From Eucalyptus grandis (Eukaryota > Streptophyta > Magnoliopsida > Myrtales > Myrtaceae), in contig NC_052616.1 of the NCBI RefSeq assembly GCF_016545825.1, forward strand, positions 59,169,278-59,233,277: a stretch of 64,000 nt of DNA, given 5' to 3'. The notes beneath the pieces were generated by a model. It was not told the DNA's origin. It ran no database searches and saw only the letters and a program-made list of their open reading frames with translations. The position numbers and the translations under genes are program-made. Below, in pieces: positions 12,324 through 24,779 of this stretch (within the stretch, counting starts at the first letter, position 1; the number at the start of each line of letters is the position of its first letter).

Positions 12324-13501
12324 TGATAACTCTATAAAAATAAAGTTATTTTACCTATTTTAGGCAACAATTAATGCATTATCTATGAGAAAATATTTGG
12401 ATTTCCTTATGATTATTTAAATTTTCATTGTTTTTGCATAATAATGAGATATGGAGAAGATAAGGAAAAGAATGGCAATTATCAGGAATTCAAATAAAAG
12501 CAGCAGTGGAAGATAGATATCAAATCAGGAAATTCTTGATTTTGTTCCCTAATGTTATCTGCAAGTGTTGGGAGATAGATATCTTGGATATATCATATAA
12601 ATAGAGACAGAGAGAGCAGCTAGGGTTTTTTTTAGAGAGAGGAGGAGTGAGATCGTTTTTCATTCTTCTGAGAGTTTTTTCAAATATTTTGAAGAGAAGA
12701 CAAAAGTGGTGACAGAATTCTTGTCATTTGATTCAAGATGCTGGGTTTGATCTATATTTCTATTTTTATGTTTTCTTCTACTATGTTCTAATTTTCTTTT
12801 GTTAGAGCTACGATGTAGCCTAACCATGATGACGTGAATTTCATGATTTTTATGTTTTACAATTGATTTCATTCATGTGAATTATATATTATTGCGTTTA
12901 ATGCTTTTGAGTAACTGGCCACCACTTGAATGATGCATGTTTGAGACTGAGAAGTGATAATATGCAATTGCTCATTATAATATATAACCATGAATTAAAC
13001 GTGGATAGAAATATACTGCGTTATTTGTGTAGCTTTCGGTGATAAAGTGATCCAAAAGACTCATTGTAAACCGGAAATATTCATAGTTTTTAATGCATTC
13101 ATGTTTATTTTAATTCACATAGAGATATAGTAGATTAATAAGCTGAGTAGGTTTGCTATACCTAGAGATAGGATAGTAAATAGATTAGGAAATTCCGCTA
13201 TCACATGTTTGATATCGTTCTTGTACTCATAACAATATGAAATTCATATCTAGTGATTATGGTGAAATTGGATGCTCTAACATATTTATCTGATTGATTT
13301 TACTGCATTTAGTTTTCAAAGTCTTCAAGTTTCGTTTTAATTTATTCTTAATTATATTTTGATCTGTTAGATAAATTTTAGAATTAATCTATTTTAGTAT
13401 TTAATTAGTTTATTAATCATCGATCTCCGTGGGACGATACTTTATCTCATCATTATATTACTTGTTCGATACGTGCACTTGCGTTTAGAATTTTACGAAC
13501 A
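12324..13501. mobile_element. Solo LTR (1178 bp) nested in the copia element
   Basis: It begins TGATAACTCTATAAAAAT, ends TTTTACGAACA and is flanked by the perfect 5 bp duplication TGTAT (12319-12323, 13502-13506). Internal features are LTR-like: CATATAAATAGAGAC at about 12594 as a TATA region, and CTCCGTGGGACGATAC with GTGCACTTGCG near the 3' end, as seen in many gypsy LTRs. No internal domain is present, so it is most likely a recombination-derived solo LTR. Confidence 0.82.
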
Positions 13502-13633
13502 TGTATACATGCAGTTACCGCCATGATTCAGTGTTTAAGACTTTATGGGATATGATTGACTATTAAGAATTATCTCTGGACCAATGTGCGCACATACAGT
13601 ACGATTTCAATTAATATAGTCCAAGTGGGAGAA

Positions 13634-14094
13634 TGTAAGAGTTTTTCTAATTGTGAACTACATTAATTGATATTGTAATTTACCGTTTAACGTTTATCGT
13701 TTTACGGGGTTTGGTCTAAGGTGAGATAGTAGATTTCTTAATTAGTCTAATATGGACTGGCTAGTGTGGGCCTTGTTGAGCCTGGCCCGTAATGAGAGGA
13801 ACTGGCTGGAAACTCTATAAATAGTGCTCAAGTCTCTCCTCTAATCCTAATTTTCTCACCTGTATCCTCACCTAAGGGGCGTTTACCTAACGCTACACGT
13901 GAGAGGGGGCTACCTCATTGAGCTAGTGATACGGAGGGCAATAGAGGAGAAGGACTTGCGCATGGAACATTGTGTTTCCGCTTCTGCTTCAAGGACAATG
14001 GATCCCAAAACATGTGCGTTAATCTTTCTACTCAATTATGCATGTTCTTGTTTTAGTTATGGAGATCTTGGGATTACGCAATTTGCATACAACA
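13634..14094 (+). repeat. Copia 3' LTR
   Basis: A 461 bp LTR that keeps the canonical TG...CA ends, with a polypurine tract immediately upstream (13621-13633) and TSD GAGCA downstream. Confidence 0.9.
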
Positions 14095-14099
14095 GAGCA

Positions 14100-15130
14100 A
14101 CCTCTGATTGAGTTTGTATTCTGAGCATTTGTCACCACGTGTGAAGAGAGGAGGCTTTCTGATTTCCTGACACGTTCACGGGATGCTCCCGCGACGAGTT
14201 TGTACTTGTACGCATGGATTGGGAGGTTCCAAACAAATGTTCCGCAACATAGTACAAGGCCCTTGTGGTAAATTTTATGAATAACGACACAAAATGATTT
14301 TAATGTGCGATGTAGTTCATAAACTTTTAATCTGTTTAATATAATTCTTGAACTTTAATTCAATATACGATATGAGCCTTTAATCTTTTGTAAGTGTTCA
14401 ATTGAATCTCTGAATTACATGAAAAATGTTTCATATTGTTCTTCCGTTAATTTAAAATTAGAGACAATATTGAACATTTTCACATAATTTAGAGACTACA
14501 TCAAATATGCATCAAAAGCCTAGGGATTCAACATTTTAGAAATTTAGGAAATACATTGCATATTAGGTAAAAAATCAAGGATTATTTGTCATTTTCTTTA
14601 AATTTTAGGGATAGCAGCTCTAATCACCCAACCTCGCCCTTTTAATTATTTAAAAGAAATTTTTTTTTTGCTGAAATGAGGAAAGGGAAAGGGCAGAAAA
14701 AAGGAAAAAGAAGGGGATGGAATTGTGATGAACTTTAGGCAATGAATGATTTGATAAATAGTAAAATGGTATGAACGACGATTCCTAGAAACTTAGGAAA
14801 TTAATAAATTAACTTGATTTGGTTTCGACTATCTCAACCCCAAACCAAATTGAAAAGTTAAAATAGGAATTGAACCATATCAATGGTCTGGAAAAATTTG
14901 AATTTAATAGCTCTAGCTTCTACATCATGGGAGATTTTATGGGGGCTTTAAGCCATTAGATGAAAAAATAATTTATTATTTTAAATATTATAAGCTGTTA
15001 GAATAGGTCGTAATAGTTCCACAAAATGTCACATTACGAATCGGTTTTGTTCGATTTTGAATCAGTTTTGTTCAATTTTATGGGGTCAACATAAGAACAA
15101 TCATTATCATGGAGAGAGTGTAAAATCCCT
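14100..15130. repeat. Repeated AT-rich spacer block Q (copy D)
   Basis: Continues the host sequence interrupted by the copia element (CCTCTGATTGAGTTTGTATTCTGAGC). It is colinear with 4780-5890 and 21400-22140 through the CTCGCCCTTTTAATTATTT phrase to AGAGTGTAAAATCCCTC. No gene. Confidence 0.75.
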
Positions 15131-15370
15131 CTGCCTTGGTCCCGGCCAAGTTGCTCGCCAGGGCAAAAGGGCACTGCGCCTGCGGATGCAAAAGTTCCGC
15201 GCTCATCTTCCAACTCCCCGACGTGCATGAGCAGTTGATGAGGGAAATTCGACCGGGCTAGTAAAGCCCGGGCGTCCTGAGGACGAACCACCGTAATATG
15301 GTTGGAACTTTGGAGCTGCTTGGCTGTCGAGCATACCGAATCGAACGTGAATCACGCGCGAGACCGCGAC
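15090..15370 (-). repeat. Conserved ORF-like segment R (copy 1)
   Basis: The minus strand reads QDARALLARSNFPHQ, LMHVGELEDERG and FASAGAVPFC. Related segments lie at 22150-22400, 23545-23840 and 33870-34080, with frame-preserving similarity in the ARSNFPHQ-LMHV part but divergence elsewhere. I do not recognise a family. It could be a decayed exon or a non-coding repeat that happens to be open. Confidence 0.5.
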
Positions 15371-15659
15371 AAATGCTCGTGCCTCGTCTTTTCAGGTGTA
15401 TGCCTACCTCTCTCGAAAGGAGGCTCTGCTATTGGTTCCTTTATACCGCCACCTCCCGAAAGTGATCTTGGCGTGCTGCGTTTTTCTACGTTGGTGGATG
15501 ATCATTAGGCAGCGAGATTCCTTAACAGTTTCCCTTTCCCTCTTGGCAAATCCTAGCCGACATGTTTCTCCCTCTCCCAACACAATCCAAAAAGATGATT
15601 ATTTTCCCTGAAAGAAGCGTGCCCGACGACGCCCTCCAGCTGCTGCTGCACGCGCCTCG

Positions 15660-16000
15660 CCATCGGAGATTCATGTGCTTTCCACGCTAAAAAAGGGAAA
15701 TTTCGAAACCGGAGAGGAATCAAGGGGCCGATCGGGGAGGAGGGGAATCGATGGGGATGTTCGTGCGGAGAAAGATGATGGAATTAGGGATTTTATAGGC
15801 GATAAGGCTTTTTTCGGGCCCCTAATCCGTTTGAATTCTCCACGCTTTTTGCTGTGGACAGCGAGGAAAACGCAGGATAGCACGCGCCCAATTTTTTGAT
15901 TAAATTCTCGTGCCCCCTTTTTTCCTTAAAGAGTCTTGTCCTATCAGGTCTACCGCTCGGTCGAACTACCATTCTCCAAAGTGGTTGGATCATGCAGTGA
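15660..16000. repeat. Repeated phosphatase flank block P (copy E)
   Basis: Contains GATTTTATAGGCGATAAGGC, CACGCTTTTTGCTGTGGACAG and TACCGCTCGGTCGAACTACC, matching 21120-21350 and, in part, 3340-3560. No phosphatase exon is attached: upstream of it (15370-15660) is R-block downstream sequence instead. It joins at 16006 to the segment also seen at 115-298. Confidence 0.75.
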
Positions 16001-16189
16001 ACGACGATGAGAGGTGCGACTAAGCCAAGTCACCCAAATTTCTACCAAGGGACATTATGTTGCAAATTCTATATAACAACGATAACTAATGGCAGCTATT
16101 AGTTCCCTGCTAATAGACTAAGCAGACAGACGATTAAATCTATCATTAAGCAGCCATAACAGTACGATGGATGGAGTGTAACTAGAATA

Positions 16190-16792
16190 TTTAGGATCCC
16201 AGACTTTTTTCAGGCCAAATTGTAGCTTTAAATCTGTAACTAGAATAGAAGAAGGAAAGGAGCGTTTCATTAAACTCGGTACACTGCAGATAAGCACGCA
16301 ATCGACCCAGAACACCCAAGAGAAGACATCATCAGAAATCAAGAAGTTGGAAGGCAGAAATCTTGAATACCAAGAACCCGACCACGCAAACGATTCTGCA
16401 GATAAAGCTACAATTTCTTCTCAGCATGAGAGGGGCTGATTCTGAGTCAGCTTCGTCCGCTGCCGGGAGAAGCTGACGAGGGATCACGACAGCTCATGAC
16501 TGGACGTGGAGAGAGGAGATTGGATTGGGCGAGCAGCAACGACAATCCAGAACTTGGGTTCGGGACGAAGGAGAGACAAGCTTTGTTGCAGAAGAAACAA
16601 GCTCCATCCCTCAGTCAGTTGCCATCCCTGTCGCCATCGCCATCGCCATCGCCGTCTCCATTGCCATTGCACCTCCAAGCCAACCAAGACGGGAGAGATG
16701 GGAGAGAATTAAAAATAGGATTTGGCTAGTGGTTCATGCCCTGTGAAGATTGAAGATGATTTTATCGGTTTGTCGGTTTGATTCTATTCAGT
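16190..16792. other. Unassigned region with (CGCCAT)n microsatellite
   Basis: No gene is recognised. A CGCCATCGCCATCGCC hexamer tract at about 16633-16660 creates overlapping low-complexity ORFs on both strands. The last 30 bases (TTTTATCGGTTTGTCGG) look like the arm of a palindromic repeat whose other arm (CAAACTGATAAAA) lies beyond the gypsy copy at about 19137. Confidence 0.5.
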
Positions 16793-17364
16793 CGCCCACG
16801 GACAAGCATGATCCAAGATCGTCCGCGAGGGACCGTGTCACGTACAAGGGGCTGCCTGGAAGCAGCCCACGAACGACCCATGAGCAGAACGAGCGGAAGG
16901 CCCATGCGCAGCCCATGAGCGACCCCGAGCGACGTTCGAGCAGCCTGTGACGGTTCGGCTGGTCGCGTGTCAGACGGACCTGCAACCCCGATCTTGCTTC
17001 TGACACACGCCCATGGTCTGCCCAAGGCCTGACGTGCGCGACCCATGGCCTTCCCAAGGGCTTGCCGGATGCAGACCATCGAGTAGCCTTCGAGTAGCCT
17101 GTTGTATAGCTTGTAATGATTATACGGATTCAAAATGAACCGCTGGATCGGAGGGACGATCCACGGTCGAGATGCGACCCACTCTTGTATAAATAGGGAT
17201 CCTCTCCCACTTTGTAATCAGTTCGTTCACAAGCAATATACACTCTCTTTGCCCATTCGGTTCTTGTGTTCAAGCGAGTGTGTGTGTAAGGCTGACTTGG
17301 GATCACCGATCCTAAGGCCGCGCGGTGTTTGATCGACTGAAATTGATCAACCCGTGACAAGGTC

Positions 17365-17730
17365 ATGGACGGGATTTGGAGCAGCAACTCCGAGAACCGC
17401 TTCACATATTCACAAACTCCGCCCTTCTGTTCTAGGCGCTTGAGTTCCCTTCGAGCTTCCTCCTCCGCATAAGCGGGATAGTAGGTTCACCGAAATTCCT
17501 CGACGAACCGAGCCCATGTCGCGATAGGATCGCCATTCCTACCATCCGAACGACGTCTCCACCACAGCATCGCATCATCAGCTAAATACATGGCTGCGGT
17601 GTTCACCCGGATCACGTCGTCGGTCGTTCCCATGATCTGGAAGTATCGTTCCATGTACCATAGGAAGTTGTCCACGTCCGTTGCCACCCGGGAGCCCTTG
17701 AACTCCTTTGGTTTGGGTGCATCGGCACGG
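17365..17730 (-). pseudogene. Gypsy gag fragment, inverted
   Basis: The minus strand encodes PKPKEFKGSRVATDVDNF, MERYFQI, AAMYLADDAMLWWRRR and WARFVEEFR, then after a stop YPAYAEEEARRELK and VCEYVKRFSELLLQI. This is the Retrotrans_gag capsid pattern of gypsy elements. Its orientation is opposite to the flanking LTRs and to the integrase part, and its C-terminal end abuts the 5' LTR. Confidence 0.85.
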
Positions 17731-17737
17731 GACTGTA

Positions 17738-18545
17738 CGGACAAACCGAGCGAGTGAACGGATTGCTGGAGATCTATCTTCGGCACTATGTGAGCAACAC
17801 GCAAGCGAATTGGGCACGGCTGATCGACGTGGCCCAATTTTCTTACAACTTGCAACGAAGCGAGTTCACGAACCAAAGCCCGTTCGAAATCGTGACCGGG
17901 TAGCAGCCGCTCACGCCAAGCGTAATCGCCGGGATATCAAGGAAGCAGCCCGGCCGCATATAAGCTCGCTAAGGAATGGGGCGAACACGTGGACTTGGCC
18001 CGAGCGTGCCTGGATAGGGCCGCGAAACGCACGAAGAAATGGGCTGACAAAAAGCGACGGCATGTGGAGTTTCAGGTCGGGGACTTGGTGCTAGTCAAGT
18101 TGCACCTCGTCCTTGGTACGAAACGTGAACAAAGGGCTGATCCGTCGCTATGAAGGCCCTTTTCGAGTGATACAACGGATCGGAAGGTGGCGTACAAGTG
18201 GACTTACCGCCCAAGCTCAGACTCCACCCCGTGTTCCATGTGAGTATGTTAAAACCGTTTCGAGTGGACGAGGATGATCCGGATCGGGGCACATCGCAGC
18301 GAGCACCCCTTGGGGTGAAGACCTCCTATGATCGGGATGTTGAGTGTATCCTAGCGGATCGGATCATACGGAAGAAATATCGGGCACCAAGGAAGGAATA
18401 CCTCGTCCAGTGGAGAGGCCTTCCTGAAAGTGAAGCAAGCTAAGCAAGCCGGGGAACCCTCCGAGGCTCGTGGGAATTCAAGGGGCACATCGAAGCCTTC
18501 CATGCCACGGATGCGACGAGGGCGTCGCCATTAGGTGGGGGAGAA
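17738..18545 (+). pseudogene. Gypsy integrase C-terminus and chromodomain
   Basis: Starts at GQTERVNGLLEIYLRHYV in the integrase core, then QFSYNLQRSEF, FEIVTG-stop, KKWADKKRRHVEFQVGDLVL, LHPVFHVSMLKPF and the chromodomain words YLVQWRGLP and WEFKGHIEAF. This order defines a chromovirus. Stops and frameshifts lie near 17900, 18110 and 18440. The chromodomain in such elements reads histone marks to steer integration. Confidence 0.85.
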
Positions 18546-19119
18546 TGACACGGCCCACGGACAAGCATGATCCAAGATCGTCCGTGAGGGACCGTGTCAC
18601 TTACAAGGGGCTGCCCGGAAGCAGCTCACGAACGACCCATGAGCAGAACGAGCGGAAGGCCCATGCGCAGCCCATGAGCAACCCCGAGCGACGTTCGAGC
18701 AGCCTGTGACGGTTCGGCTGGTCGCGTCAGACGGACCTGCAACCCCGATCTTGCTTCTGACACACGCCCATGGTTTGCCCAAGGCCTGACGTGCGCGACC
18801 CATGGCCTTCCCAAGGGCTACCGAACGAGACCATCGAGTAGCCTTCGAGTAGCCTGTTGTATAGCTTGTAATGATTATACGGATTCAAAATGAACCGTTG
18901 GATCGGGAGGACGATCCACGGTCGAGATGCGACCCACTCTTGTATAAATAGGGATCCCTCTCCCACTTTGTAATCAGTTCGTTCACAAGCAATATACACT
19001 CTCTTTGCCCATTCAGTTCTTGTGTTCGAGCGAGTGTGTGTGTAAGGCTGACTTGGGATCACCGATCCTAAGGCCGCGCGGTGTTTGATCGATCGAAATT
19101 GATCGACCCGTGACAAGAG

Positions 19120-19245
19120 TTTACCGACAAAAATCAAACTGATAAAAAAAAATTGGTTTTTAATGAAAACCGAATCAAATGAAAACCAAATCAAATTCGG
19201 TTTATTTTATTCAATTTTCGATTTGGTTTTTGACACCCCTACAAC
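19120..19245. repeat. Low-complexity CGGTTT/AACCG repeat end
   Basis: Words such as AAAACCGAATCAAATG, AATTCGGTTTATTTTATTC and GGTTTTTGACACCCCTA form the type of terminal region common in plant hAT-like MITEs. It is probably the sequence into which the gypsy element inserted. Confidence 0.45.
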
Positions 19246-19249
19246 CCAA

Positions 19250-19915
19250 CTAAAAAGAATTAGCTACTTTTCACGAAGTACTTACCACCTCATCTCGGCA
19301 GTTTGTTCATCATCATCTTACAGCGTCAGCTCTTGTAGTGTTCAGCTTCGTTATGTTATACAAGTTCTCTCACAAAGAGTAATAATACAGGAAAAAACCA
19401 AGTTTAGCTAATACATTATAATTGATCCTCAGTGCTCTTTAGAAAGATTTAAAGCAAAATATAGTCAGATATCCAAAACACGGGCAAGCTTCTGTAACCT
19501 CTGATTATTATACAGACATCATCTCACTTACAGTTTCGTTAACCCTACGAACACTACTTACTTGAAAAACAAACTATGGCCTACAGTGTGGCAGACAGCT
19601 CTCGAACCTTCTTGTAACTAAATACAATGTGACACTAACCAGGTTATTAAAGGTCCGTCTACAAACAATCTGAAATAGTCCAACAGGAAAGAGCTAGCTA
19701 CTTTTCACAAAGCGTTTGCCTCCTCATCTCGGAGGCGGGTCGTCCATCATCCATCGGCCGGAACATGGGCTCGCAAACAAATTTCTGCGTCAAGGAAACC
19801 TGGCATGTCCCCTACATCAAACCCGTCAACTGCATCGGTCCGTAAATCGCACCACACAAGAGTGGGATTCTCACCGCCCACGACCACCAAAACTCGATCA
19901 CCAAGGCAAAGTTCA
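19250..19915 (-). pseudogene. F-box pseudogene copy B, 3' remnant and 3' flank
   Basis: 19310-19700 matches the F-box 3' flank of module C (GTTATACAAGTTCTCT, AATACAGGAAAAAACCAAG, CTCAGTGCTCTTTAGAAAGA). 19720-19915 is the reverse complement of the F-box C-terminal coding end (equivalent to 30430-30590). The sequence then jumps directly to phosphatase 3' sequence near 19920, so the F-box body is deleted in this copy. Confidence 0.75.
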
Positions 19916-20009
19916 CGCACTCATCTAGGCAAACGGACATCCACTTTGCATCCTGTCCTGCTCTCAAAGGACAACACCTATGATACCCCCATTTTGGATA
20001 CCACGGTGT

Positions 20010-21110
<1,101 letters not shown>

Positions 21111-21119
21111 CCATCGCGG

Positions 21120-22140
21120 GGGGTAGGTAGGATGTTCGTGCGTAGAAAGGTGGTGGAATTGGGGATTTTATAGGCGATAAGGCTTTTTTCGGCCCCTGAT
21201 CCGTTTGAATTTTTCGCGCTCCCGCGCTTTTTGCTGTGGACCGCGAGGAAAACGAGGGACAGCGCACGCCCAATTTTTTACTAAATTCCCGCGCCCCCTT
21301 TTTCCTAAAGAGTCTCGTCCTATCAGGTCTACCGCTCGATCGAACTACCATTCTCGAAAGCAGTTGGATTATGCCGCAAGTGAACCTCTGATCGGGTTTG
21401 TATTCTGAGCATTTTTTACCTCATGCAAAGAGTAGAGGCTTCTGAATTTCCAATGCGTCAATGGGGTGCTCCTATGATAGGTTCGTACTTGTACATGTGG
21501 ATTAGGGAGTTCCGGTTGAACGTTCCGCGACAAAGCGCAAGACCCTCATGGTAAATTCTTCGGATAATGACCCAAATGATCCTAACGTGTGAATCACACG
21601 GTGTGATGTCGTTCCCAAACTTTTAATCCGTTTAATGTAATTATTGAACTTTAATTCAATAAGCAATATAAATCTTGAATTTTTTGTACATGTTCCATAG
21701 GATCCCCAAACTATATGAAAAATGTTCCCCATCGTTTTTCTATGAATTTAAAATAAGAGACAATATCGAATATTTTCATGTAATTTATGAACTAAATCAA
21801 ATATGCATCAAAAGCCTAGAGACCACAATACATTGTACATTGAATGAAAATTCAATAATTATCTATGTCATTTTCTTTAAATTTTAGGGATAATTGCTCT
21901 GATCACGCTACCTCGCCCTTTTACTTGTTTAGAAGAAAAAAAATTGTTGAATCAGGGAAAGGGAAAGGAGGAAAAAAGGAAAGATAAATGGATGAATTTG
22001 TGATAAGTTTTTAAAACAATTAGTAGCAAAAATCTCGTATTCTATCGATTGATTGATCTCGAATCGGTTTGGTTCAATTTCATCGGGTCGACATAAGAAC
22101 GATCATTATCATGGAGAGTGTAAAAACTCTCTGCTCGGTC
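21120..22140. repeat. Blocks P and Q, copy B
   Basis: 21120-21360 is the phosphatase flank (GATTTTATAGGCGATAAGGC, CGCGCTTTTTGCTGTGG). 21370-22140 is the AT-rich spacer. It preserves the uninterrupted sequence at the copia insertion point (ATGCCGC..GTGAACCTCTGATC) and at the MITE insertion point, and so serves as the reference empty site for both. Confidence 0.8.
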
Positions 22141-22149
22141 ACGGCCATG

Positions 22150-22440
22150 GCTTTTTTTTTTTTTACTGACATGGCCATGGCTATTTGCTGAGGCAAAAGG
22201 TTACCGCGCCTGAAGATGTGAAAGCTCCAAGCTCATCTTCCAACTCCCCAACGTGCATGAGCTGTTGAGGAGGGAAATTCAGCGGCGCTAGTAAAAGGCC
22301 CGGCCATCCTGGGGGCGATCCGCCACCATGCGGTTGTACCTCTGGCGCTGCTCGACTGTCGGCAGATCGATTAGAGCGGAGATCACACGAGAGGTCGCGA
22401 CAAACACTTGTGGCTACTGTTTCCAGGACTAGGCCCACCG
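22150..22440 (-). repeat. Conserved ORF-like segment R (copy 2)
   Basis: The minus-strand reading frame includes LNFPPQQLMHVGELEDE and FTSSGAVTFC, matching copies at 15090, 23545 and 33870. At its left edge a 13-base T tract (about 22150-22163) sits between two copies of GGCCATGGCT. Function unknown. Confidence 0.5.
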
Positions 22441-23130
22441 CCTGCTGTGTTTTTTCTACGGTGGTGGATGACGCATGCTTCTCGCCCTAAAAAGAAGCGT
22501 GAACCACAAGTTGCACGGTGGACCCGTTTTCCAGAAGGGCCCTTTGCCTTTCCCACAAGAGTTCCATCCGGACACGGCTCCTGACGTGGGAAGTCTCGGC
22601 GAAATTTTAGGGATCGGGTGGGGTCGCGACCGCATAATGGAGTTCTTGGCAATGCACGGCGACGGTCGAGCGGGGGAGAATTGGCGACACAATGGGGCCC
22701 CGTCATGCATCGAACTAGAGGCGCACCGCGCAATCAGATTGAAAGGGCAAATACCACGAAGTCACAAATGGAGACCGCAAACAAGGAAGTACTGCAGGCC
22801 TCGTGGGATAGTCAAGCCTATTGCTTCGCTTAGGATGATGATTAACTAAACATTTTTGGGAAGCTAGGAGCGATTTTCCTATCTTCGAAATAAAGTTAGA
22901 GACTTAACATTAAAGTCACATTCCAGCGTTATCTAATGCCTAACAGCTCAGCACAACATGCCGATGCACAACCCTCATGATTGGATCCTATTATTTTCTT
23001 CGTTAAGCTGACCATTCTGGCCGCGAGGACGAGTACCTCGATCTTTCCTTTGACTGCTCACAGCTGAGCTATCGTTCTTCCAATGCCGTCACAAATAAAA
23101 TACTTATATACTTCCTAAATAGGGTCCTCT
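22440..23130. repeat. Repeated spacer block S (copy 1)
   Basis: Carries GGGCCCTTTGCCTTTCCCAC, GGATCGGGTGGGGTCGCGACCG and GATGATTAACTAAACATTTTTGGGAAG. Colinear copies lie at 24030-24690 and, in part, at 34070-34390. Overlapping ORFs on both strands are not conserved between copies. 23130-23290 has no recognised feature. Confidence 0.65.
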
Positions 23131-23544
23131 CACCTGTGCTCACTTCCGCTTTCAAAGTCAGATTGGATTTGACATTGGTGCTCAACAGAAGGGTTCCAAA
23201 CCTGCCTTAGTCTTATTCACTTCATCCTTATCACAAGCGATACCTCAAATTCCAAAAATGCTAGTCGAGTCCAGAGCTTGGTAAGTATCTCAGCACCAAA
23301 CCAAACAGAAAAGTTCAGAAAGAAATTGAACCTGATCAATGGTCTGGATCAATGGTCCGGAAAGATTTGAACTTAATAGCTCTAACTCCAACAGCATGAG
23401 AGATTTTGTGGGACTTTGAGCTGTTAGATGAAAAGATGATTTATTTTTTTGAATATTATAAGCTTTTAAAACAATTTGTAATAGTTTCACAAAATTTCAC
23501 ATTTCATGGGATGATTAGTTTCAAATCGGTTTTGTCCAATTTTA

Positions 23545-23840
23545 TCGGATCGACATAAGAACAATCGTTGTCATGGAGAGTGTAAAATCTCTCTGCCTCA
23601 ATCGCTGCCAAGCTGCTTGCCGGGCCAAAAGGGTATTGCGCCTGCGAATGAGAGTTCCGCGCTCATCTGCCAACTCCATGACATGCATGAGCTGTTGGTG
23701 AGGGAAATTCGACCGTGCTAGTAAAGCCTGGGCGTCCTGAGGACGAACCACCGCGATACGGTTGTAACTTTGGAGCTGCTTGGCTGTCGAGCATGTCGAC
23801 TCGAACGTGAATCGCATGCGAGGTTGCGACAAATACTCGT
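23545..23840 (-). repeat. Conserved ORF-like segment R (copy 3, longest open frame)
   Basis: The minus strand is open for 96 codons with AKQLQSYNRIAVVRPQDAQ, LLARSNFPHQQLMHV and ELADERGTL. This is the most protein-like copy of segment R. 23290-23545 is a partial block Q. No domain assignment can be made from the sequence alone. Confidence 0.5.
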
Positions 23841-24029
23841 GGCTCGTGTTTCCAGGACTAGCATGCTACGTTTATATCTTGAGTAGGTGGACGATCGCGA
23901 CCTCTCGAGAAGTGATCGTGGCGTGCTGTGTTTTTCTACGTTGGTGGAAGATGCGGAGGCAACGAGATTCCTTACACTTTCCCTTTCCTCTTAGGCAAAT
24001 CCTAGTCAACATGCATCCCATGTGCACGG

Positions 24030-24690
24030 TCGACACCTTTTCCAAAAGGGCCCTTTGCTTTTCCCACGTGAGGTCCGTCCGGATACGCCCAAAAAAAAAG
24101 GTCCGGATACGACTCGTGACGCCCGGAGTACCGGACATTTTTTAGGAATTGGGTAGGGTCGCGATCGTATGATAGAATTCTTGATGCGGGACGACAATCT
24201 CGAGCGTTGGAGAACTGGCGACTCAATAGGGATTTGTATGCGACTGTTTTGCTTTCTTCATCTTCCCAAATCGAACTGCTAATGCATCGCATGATCGGAT
24301 TCAAAACGCAAATACCACGAAATCATAAATGGAGATAATGAACAAGGAAGCACTGCAGGCCTCGTCTTATTTCGCCCCCGGTCCATATTCGAGCCTATCA
24401 CTTTGCTTACGATGATGATTAACTAAACATTTTTGGGAAGCTAGGAACGACTCTCCTCTCTTCGAAATAGAAGTTAAGAGACTTGACATTCAAATCACAT
24501 TTCAGTGTTAGATGATGCCTAACAGTTTAGCATAACATACAGATGCGCATCCTTCCTGATCTAGTCCTTTCTTCGTTAAGCTGACCATCCAGGCTGCAAG
24601 GACAAGTACCCTGTTCGTTCCTTTGACTGCTAGCGGCCGGGCTATTGTTCTTCCAACTCTGGCACAAGTAAAATACGAATTTGCACCTCA
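24030..24690. repeat. Repeated spacer block S (copy 2)
   Basis: Colinear with 22530-23110. It includes GGGCCCTTTGCTTTTCCCAC and GATTAACTAAACATTTTTGG. No conserved coding frame. Confidence 0.65.
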
Positions 24691-24779
24691 TCGGTCTCAT
24701 TCCTATCAGAATAAGCAAACTGATGCCAAGCAGCAGGATTGGCGATGGCCTGTGTAGAAACAACGACGATATGTCGATG

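Larger units (their letters stand above)
7056..14094 (+). mobile_element. Ty1-copia LTR retrotransposon, old and inactive
   Basis: LTRs at 7056-7500 and 13634-14094 share TGTAAGAGTTTTTCTAATTG-type starts (the 5' copy has mutated to TATAAGAG) and TACAACA ends. The element is flanked by a perfect 5 bp TSD, GAGCA (7051-7055, 14095-14099). A primer-binding site, TGGTATCGTGAGC, follows the 5' LTR, and a polypurine tract (AAGTGGGAGAA) precedes the 3' LTR. Internal pol relics appear in copia order: integrase, reverse transcriptase, RNase H. All are broken by stops and frameshifts. A solo LTR is nested at 12324-13501. The empty site survives in paralogue B at 21370-21390. Confidence 0.92.
16793..19115 (+). 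mobile_element. Deleted Ty3-gypsy chromovirus with internal inversion
   Basis: Two LTRs (16793-17359 and 18546-19115) share CCCACGGACAAGCATGATCC, the TATA phrase CTTGTATAAATAGGGATCC and GTGACA ends. The 5' LTR has lost its first bases. A polypurine tract, GGTGGGGGAGAA, precedes the 3' LTR. The internal 1.2 kb holds a gag piece on the minus strand joined head-to-head near 17730 to an integrase C-terminal and chromodomain piece on the plus strand. No protease, reverse transcriptase or RNase H remains, and no TSD is visible. Confidence 0.85.

Noticed and set aside
16484..16746. Four overlapping ORFs around a CGCCAT tract
   Set aside because: Open frames are a by-product of the hexamer microsatellite; no domain and no conserved copy.
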